A stretch of 11,490 nt of DNA from Lysobacterales bacterium (lineage in GTDB: Bacteria > Pseudomonadota > Gammaproteobacteria > Xanthomonadales > Xanthomonadaceae): NCBI GenBank assembly GCA_020442545.1, contig JAGRJX010000027.1, positions 1-11,490 of the forward strand. Reading direction: 5' to 3'. The stretch's first letter is position 1; the number at the start of each line of letters is the position of its first letter. The translations under genes and the position numbers were made by a program. Shown here in pieces: positions 7,031 to 11,490 of this stretch. The notes under the pieces are model-generated. The model was not told the origin of the DNA, did no database searches, and saw only the letters and a program-made list of their open reading frames with translations.

Positions 7031-10000
7031 ATGTCGATCATCCGTCGACTGGGTGTGGTTGTGTTGGCCGCTGCGACGCTGGCCGCCGCACCACTGGCCT
7101 GGGCCCAGCCCAGCTTCAGCAAGCAGTTCCAGCCGGACACGATCGGCCCGGGCAGTGCTTCGCTGCTCCGGTTCACTATCGACAACAGTGGCGGGGGCGT
7201 GCCGGCTACCGACCTCGCCTTCACCGACACGTTGCCGGCTGGTGTCACGCTGGCGTCGCCGGCGCATCCGACCACGACCTGTACCGGCGGCCTGGTTTCC
7301 GCCCCGGATGGCGGCAGCACCATCACGTTCAGCAATGGCAGCGTTGCCGGCAACGGCAGCTGTTTCGTGGATGTCTACGTCACTTCGTCGACCGTTGGCA
7401 CGCACATGAACGTCAGTGGTGACCTGACCTCCAGTGCTGGCAACAGCGGCACGGCGAGCGCCGACCTGACCGTAGCGTCGGATCGCCCCGCTTTCAGCAA
7501 GACATTCTCGCCGTCAATGATCCAGGCAGGCGGACGATCCACCCTCACTTTCGCCCTGGACAACAGCCTCAGTGGCGCGCTCGCAAACTACATTGCTTTC
7601 ACTGACTCCTTTCCGACTGGTCTGCAGATTGCATCGCCCAGCAATGCCAGCACGGACTGCCCGGGCACGCTGACGGCGACAGCAGGCAGCAGCAAGGTCA
7701 CTCTTCTTGGTAGTTATCTTTTCCCCAACACGCTGTGCCACGTTCATGTCGATGTCACGGCGACCGAAGCCGGTCAGCACGACAATATCAGCGACGACCT
7801 GGCTTCGACCGCGGGCAACTCAGGGCTTGCGGTGGCAACGCTGATGGCGAATGCCGACGTCCTGCACCTGACCAAGTCTTTCGTTGATGATCCCGTTGCG
7901 CCCGGAAGCACGGCCACGCTGCGTTTCCGCCTGCTGAACGCGGATCGCAACGAAACAGCCGACAACATCAGTTTCACCGATGACCTTGATGCCACGCTGA
8001 GCGGCCTTGTTGCCGTGGGTTTGCCGATGAACGATGTCTGCGGAGCCGGTTCGCAGGTCAGCGGCACCTCGCTGCTGACCCTGACTGGCGGCAATCTCGC
8101 GGGCGGGGAATCCTGTGAGTTCGACGTCACCGTGCAGGTGCCAGCCGGGGCTACAGCTGGCGAATACCCCAACATCACCAGCAACGTCACAGCGGACCAG
8201 TTCGGCAACCCGCAGGTGTATGCGCCGGCCAGCGACAGCCTGTTCGTTTCCGAGGCGCCCAGCATCAGCAAGACCTTCCTGACCAATCCGGTCGGCGCGG
8301 GCGATACGGTGACGCTGGAATTCACCATCCAGAACAGCAGCAGCGCATCGGCGGCAACCGACATTACCTTCACCGACAACCTCAGCCAGTTCTTGAGCGG
8401 CGCGACGGTGACCTCACTCGCGCCTTCGGGGTTCTGTGGCGCCGGCTCGACGATGTTCGTGGCGTCGATCTCCGCGGAAGACCATCTGGTGATAAGCGGC
8501 GGCAACCTGGCGGCTGGCGGCAGCTGTACCTTCAGCGTCGACCTGCTGATACCGGCAGGTGTGGCGCCCGGCGATTACCTGAACACGACCTCGGCCATCA
8601 CCGCGACGGTCAGCGGCACCACGCAGACCGGAGGGATGGCCGATGACACGCTTTCCGTGCTGTCGCCACCCGGACTGCGCAAGGAGTTCATCGACGATCC
8701 GGTGCTGCCCGGCGGCACAGTGACCCTGCGCTTCACCCTCGACAATTCGGCCGAAGGCGCGCTGGCGGCCAGCAACATCGGCTTCAACGATTCTCTGGAT
8801 GCCTTCCTGTCTGGCCTGGTGGCGACAGGACTTCCCCTGAACGATGTCTGTGGCGCTGGCTCGCAGATCAACGGGACTGCCGTGCTGACCTTTACCGGCG
8901 GCACGCTGGCGGCCGGCGAAACCTGCACCTTCGATGTGACGCTGCAGGTACCGGCATCGGCCCTGCCGGGTGCCTACATCAACTCGACGAGCGACCTGAC
9001 CGCAACGGTTTCCGGTGTTTCCACAGCGGGCGCCGACGCATCGGACACGCTGATCGTCAGCGGCCTCTCGCTCAGCAAGGCGTTCACCGACGACCCGGTG
9101 TTACCCGGCGAGACGGTGGCGCTGGAATTCACCATCGACAACACACAGTCTTCGCAGGCCGCCACTGGCATATTCTTTACTGACAGCCTGACTGGCATGC
9201 TGTCCGGAGCAGCGGCGGTCGCGCCGTTGCCGAGCAACCCCTGTGGCGCAGGTTCGTCGATTAGTGGCACGACATTCCTGATTTTCACCGGCGGCGATGT
9301 GCCGGCCGGAAGCAGCTGCACCTTCAGCGTCACCGTGCAGGTGCCTGCGGCTGCCGCGAACGGCGACTACGCCAACAGCACCAGCAGCATGACCGCGACG
9401 ATTGCCGCCAGCACGGTCGTCCTGCCGGCCGCGCAGGACGTGCTGACCGTCAACGACAACCTGCTGCTGCTGCAGAAGGCCTTTACCGACGATCCGGTGA
9501 TGCCGGGTGGCACGGTGACGCTGGAATTCACGCTGACCAACCAGGATGCAGTCGATTCCATCACCGACATCACGTTTACCGATGATCTGGATGCGGCACT
9601 AAGCGGGCTGGTCGCCACCGGCCTGCCGATGAACAATGTCTGTGGCGGCGGCTCGCAGATCAGCGGCAGCAGCACCTTGACGCTGACCGGCGGGAACCTG
9701 GGGCCAGGCGCCAGCTGTACCTTCAGCGTGACGCTGCAGGTACCGGGTGGCGCCGCGTCCGGCGACTACCTCAACACCACCAGCGGCGCAAACGGCACTG
9801 CCGGTGGTGTGGGCGTTTCCGGTGACCCGGCCAGCGACACGCTACGCATTCGCGTGGTCGAATTCAGCAAGTCCTTCGACGGCCCGACCACGGCAACCGG
9901 CACGGCGGTGCTGAGCTTCACCATCAACAACGTCAACGCCAGTGCTGCGGTGGATGGGTTGGCATTCACGGATGATCTGGACGCCGTGCTGCCCGGTCTG

Positions 10001-11490
10001 GTGGCCGTCGGCCTGCCGATTCCGGATGTCTGCGGCACCGGGTCCCAGCTCAGCGGCAGCGGCTTCCTGACGCTGACCGGCGGCAACCTGGCTGCTGCCG
10101 GGAGCTGCAGCATCGACGTGACCGTTCAGGTGTCGGCGACCGCGGTGGCCGGCACCTACCCGAATACCACCAGCGAGCTGACCGCCAATGGCTTGACCGT
10201 CGCAACAGCGGCGATCGCGGACCTGGTGATCGAGCCGCCGCCAGCCTTCGCCAAGGCGTTTGCGCCGGCCACGGTGGGCGTGGGGCAGGCCAGCACGCTG
10301 ACCTTCTCCGTCGACAACGCGGCATCGGCTCTGGTCGCCAATGCGCTGGCCTTCACCGACAACCTGCCGGCGGGCATGACCGTGGCTGCAACGCCAAATG
10401 CCGCCACCAGCTGTGTTGGTGGCACCATCACCGCAACGGCAGGCAGCGCGACCATCAGCTACAGCGGTGGTGCGGTGGGCGCCGGCAGTGCCTGCTCGCT
10501 GTCGGTGGACGTGATGGCATCGGTGGATGGCGCAATGCTCAATACCACTGGCGACCTGACCTCCAGCAGCGGCAACAGTGGCAGCGCCAGCGACACCTTG
10601 ACGGTGATTCCGCAGCCGGGCTTCGCCAAGGTCTTCGCGCCGGATGCGATTGCGGCGAACGGCGTCAGCACGCTGACCTTCAGCATCGACAACACGGCGG
10701 GCAGCGTGGCGCTGAGCGGACTGGCCTTCAGCGACAACCTGCCGGCCGGCATGACGGTGGCGTCGCCGGCCAACGCCTCGACCACCTGCACGGGCGGCAC
10801 GATCACCGCCGTCGCCGGCAGCGGCACCATCCAGTACAGCGGCGGCAGCGTGGCCGCCAGCAGCACCTGCACGCTGTCTGTGGACGTCAGTGCCGCCACG
10901 CCGGGCAGCTACTCCAACAGCAGCGGCGTGCTGATGTCGAGCATCGGCAGCACCACCAGCGGGGCGAACGACACGCTCACCGTTGTGGCACCGCCGCTGT
11001 TCGCCAAGCTCTTCGCGCCAAACCCGGCGGCCATCGGTCAGAGCAGCACGCTGAGTTTCAGTATCGACAACAGCGCGAGTGCGATCGATGCAACGGCGCT
11101 GGACTTCACCGACAACCTGCCGGCAGGCCTGCTGGTGGCGACGCCGCCGAATGCCTCAACGACCTGTACCGGCGGCACGATCACTGCCGTCGGCGGCAGC
11201 GGAACAATCACCTACACCGGTGGCAGCGTGGCTGCGGGTGCGACTTGCACCGTGTCGGTGGATACCAGCGCGCCGGCGGCAGGCGACTACGCCAACAGCA
11301 GCGGCGACCTGACCTCCAGCAGCGGCAACAGCGGTACGGCCAGCGACACGCTGAGCGTGGTCGAAGGCCCGCTGTTCGCCAAGACCTTCGCGCCGGCCAC
11401 GGTGGAGATTGGCGGCACCAGCACGCTGACCTTCAGCATCGACAACACGGCGGGCAGCGTGGCGCTGAGCGGACTGGCCTTCAGCGACAA
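7031..11490 (+). CDS. Giant secreted tandem Ig-like repeat protein (DUF11/DUF7933-like), C-terminus beyond window
   Basis: The frame is open from the ATG at 7031 to the window end, giving 1486 visible residues and no stop. The start is supported by AGGGGAG seven bases upstream and a Sec signal peptide (residues 1-25, ending PLAWA before QPSFSK). The rest is tandem beta-rich units of 125-137 residues, each opening with an (F/L/I)xKxF motif and carrying LxFTD(N/D)L, two cysteines and a closing xDTLxV. Units fall in two classes: A1-A2 (29-279), B1-B6 (280-1072), A3-A6 (1073 on, last cut off). The pattern resembles DUF11/DUF7933-type conserved repeats of bacterial surface and secreted proteins. 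The composition is rich in Thr, Ser, Gly, Ala and Asp and poor in Lys and aromatics. A stalk, adhesin or envelope role is inference; the anchoring signal would be at the unseen C-terminus. Long open frames on the opposite strand are composition shadows. Confidence 0.9.
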   Translation, partial: MSIIRRLGVVVLAAATLAAAPLAWAQPSFSKQFQPDTIGPGSASLLRFTIDNSGGGVPATDLAFTDTLPAGVTLASPAHPTTTCTGGLVSAPDGGSTITFSNGSVAGNGSCFVDVYVTSSTVGTHMNVSGDLTSSAGNSGTASADLTVASDRPAFSKTFSPSMIQAGGRSTLTFALDNSLSGALANYIAFTDSFPTGLQIASPSNASTDCPGTLTATAGSSKVTLLGSYLFPNTLCHVHVDVTATEAGQHDNISDDLASTAGNSGLAVATLMANADVLHLTKSFVDDPVAPGSTATLRFRLLNADRNETADNISFTDDLDATLSGLVAVGLPMNDVCGAGSQVSGTSLLTLTGGNLAGGESCEFDVTVQVPAGATAGEYPNITSNVTADQFGNPQVYAPASDSLFVSEAPSISKTFLTNPVGAGDTVTLEFTIQNSSSASAATDITFTDNLSQFLSGATVTSLAPSGFCGAGSTMFVASISAEDHLVISGGNLAAGGSCTFSVDLLIPAGVAPGDYLNTTSAITATVSGTTQTGGMADDTLSVLSPPGLRKEFIDDPVLPGGTVTLRFTLDNSAEGALAASNIGFNDSLDAFLSGLVATGLPLNDVCGAGSQINGTAVLTFTGGTLAAGETCTFDVTLQVPASALPGAYINSTSDLTATVSGVSTAGADASDTLIVSGLSLSKAFTDDPVLPGETVALEFTIDNTQSSQAATGIFFTDSLTGMLSGAAAVAPLPSNPCGAGSSISGTTFLIFTGGDVPAGSSCTFSVTVQVPAAAANGDYANSTSSMTATIAASTVVLPAAQDVLTVNDNLLLLQKAFTDDPVMPGGTVTLEFTLTNQDAVDSITDITFTDDLDAALSGLVATGLPMNNVCGGGSQISGSSTLTLTGGNLGPGASCTFSVTLQVPGGAASGDYLNTTSGANGTAGGVGVSGDPASDTLRIRVVEFSKSFDGPTTATGTAVLSFTINNVNASAAVDGLAFTDDLDAVLPGLVAVGLPIPDVCGTGSQLSGSGFLTLTGGNLAAAGSCSIDVTVQVSATAVAGTYPNTTSELTANGLTVATAAIADLVIEPPPAFAKAFAPATVGVGQASTLTFSVDNAASALVANALAFTDNLPAGMTVAATPNAATSCVGGTITATAGSATISYSGGAVGAGSACSLSVDVMASVDGAMLNTTGDLTSSSGNSGSASDTLTVIPQPGFAKVFAPDAIAANGVSTLTFSIDNTAGSVALSGLAFSDNLPAGMTVASPANASTTCTGGTITAVAGSGTIQYSGGSVAASSTCTLSVDVSAATPGSYSNSSGVLMSSIGSTTSGANDTLTVVAPPLFAKLFAPNPAAIGQSSTLSFSIDNSASAIDATALDFTDNLPAGLLVATPPNASTTCTGGTITAVGGSGTITYTGGSVAAGATCTVSVDTSAPAAGDYANSSGDLTSSSGNSGTASDTLSVVEGPLFAKTFAPATVEIGGTSTLTFSIDNTAGSVALSGLAFSD
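7115..7867 (+). repeat. Type A repeat units A1 and A2 (protein-level tandem repeat)
   Basis: Two units of 126 and 125 codons start at 7115 and 7493. Type A is marked by FSKxFxP, STLTFxxDN, FTDxxPxG, a (T/D)C(T/P)G cysteine motif, a second cysteine in a (S/L)C motif, and NxSxDLxSxxGNSG near the end. A2 is the most diverged A unit, with TDCPGTL and TLCHVHV at its cysteines and more A/T-ending codons than the distal copies. Confidence 0.88.
7868..10246 (+). repeat. Type B repeat units B1-B6 (protein-level tandem repeat)
   Basis: Six units start at 7868, 8264, 8675, 9071, 9470 and 9863, with lengths of 132, 137, 132, 133, 131 and 128 codons. The pattern is KxFxDDPVxPGxTVxLxF, FTDDLDAxLSGLVAxGLP, a cysteine in CGxGSxxSG, LTLTGGNLAxG, a second cysteine in (S/T)CxFxVTVQVP, GxYxNTTS and xDTLxV. 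B2 departs most in the middle (FCGAGSTMF). B6 has KSFDGPTTATG instead of the DDP opening, and so marks the change back to type A. Confidence 0.88.
10666..10737 (+). repeat. 72-nt perfect direct repeat, copy 1 (in unit A4)
   Basis: The segment beginning CAGCACGCTGACCTTCAGC is identical over 72 bases to 11419-11490. The copies are 753 bases apart, exactly two A units, so the frame is kept. Bases just before the match differ. Confidence 0.88.
11419..11490 (+). repeat. 72-nt perfect direct repeat, copy 2 (in unit A6, cut by the window edge)
   Basis: This second copy of the 10666-10737 sequence runs to the last base of the window, so the true identical tract may be longer. Full third-position identity contrasts with the synonymous divergence between other units. 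Confidence 0.88.

Larger units (their letters stand above)
10247..11490 (+). repeat. Type A repeat units A3-A6 (last one truncated by the window edge)
   Basis: Units start at 10247, 10622, 11000 and 11375, with 125, 126 and 125 codons for the complete ones. They are closer to each other than A1 is to A2, sharing FAKxFAP, STLTFS(I/V)DN, FxDNLPAG, TTCTGGTITA, (Y)(S/T)GG(S/A)V and DLTSSSGNSG. This points to later expansion or homogenisation of the distal array. The array probably continues past the window. Confidence 0.88.

Noticed and set aside
5531..7405. 624-codon open frame on the minus strand spanning the ends of three genes
   Set aside because: It runs through two terminators and is antisense to the peptidase 3' end, all of oleA and the start of the repeat protein. 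No domain or plausible ribosome binding site was recognised.
7774..10899. Series of minus-strand open frames of 91-243 codons opposite the repeat protein
   Set aside because: They recur with the repeat period (motifs such as VPLxCEPAPQTS) because they are reverse translations of the tandem repeats, not a gene family.
7115..11490. CRISPR array or non-coding satellite
   Set aside because: The periodicity is about 375-411 bases, diverged at DNA level and always in frame, with conserved protein motifs; there are no short identical repeats with unique spacers.

Overview
The window reads as chromosome of a GC-rich gammaproteobacterium, most likely of the Xanthomonadales/Lysobacterales. The main pointer is an OleA protein very close to the Xanthomonas campestris enzyme as I remember it; high GC, GC-rich third codon positions and short intergenic gaps fit. 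No rRNA, tRNA, transposase, phage gene or CRISPR array was seen, and no intergenic gap exceeds about 220 bases.

Left part (1-2785, all minus strand): a short-chain dehydrogenase/reductase gene, a 219-base gap holding an imperfect ~100-bp inverted repeat rich in CGCAAAG, then a two-component pair. The pair is a membrane histidine kinase followed, with a TGATG overlap, by a response regulator that runs off the left edge and looks NtrC-type. A near-consensus sigma-54 (-24/-12) promoter lies just upstream of the kinase, so the operon may be sigma-54 dependent and perhaps autoregulated.

Middle (2960-6940, plus strand): an exported two-domain M16 (pitrilysin/insulinase) zinc peptidase ends in a clear intrinsic terminator. 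Next is oleA, for the head-to-head acyl condensing enzyme that starts long-chain olefin biosynthesis, also closed by a strong terminator. oleA therefore appears to be a single-gene unit here: oleB, oleC and oleD are not next to it.

Right part (7031 to the edge, plus strand): the first 1486 residues of a very large secreted repeat protein, still open at the window end. After a signal peptide it has at least 12 tandem Ig-like units of two types in the order A2-B6-A4. Each complete unit carries exactly two cysteines. Two A units share a 72-nt perfectly identical stretch, a sign of recent duplication or gene conversion.

The genes look like independent neighbours rather than one pathway. The two-component pair, the peptidase and the repeat protein all concern the cell envelope, but nothing in the sequence ties them functionally. 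I did not find a clearly new multi-gene system; the two-class repeat protein, the sigma-54 promoter with the inverted repeat behind it, and the solitary oleA are the points most worth a second look.
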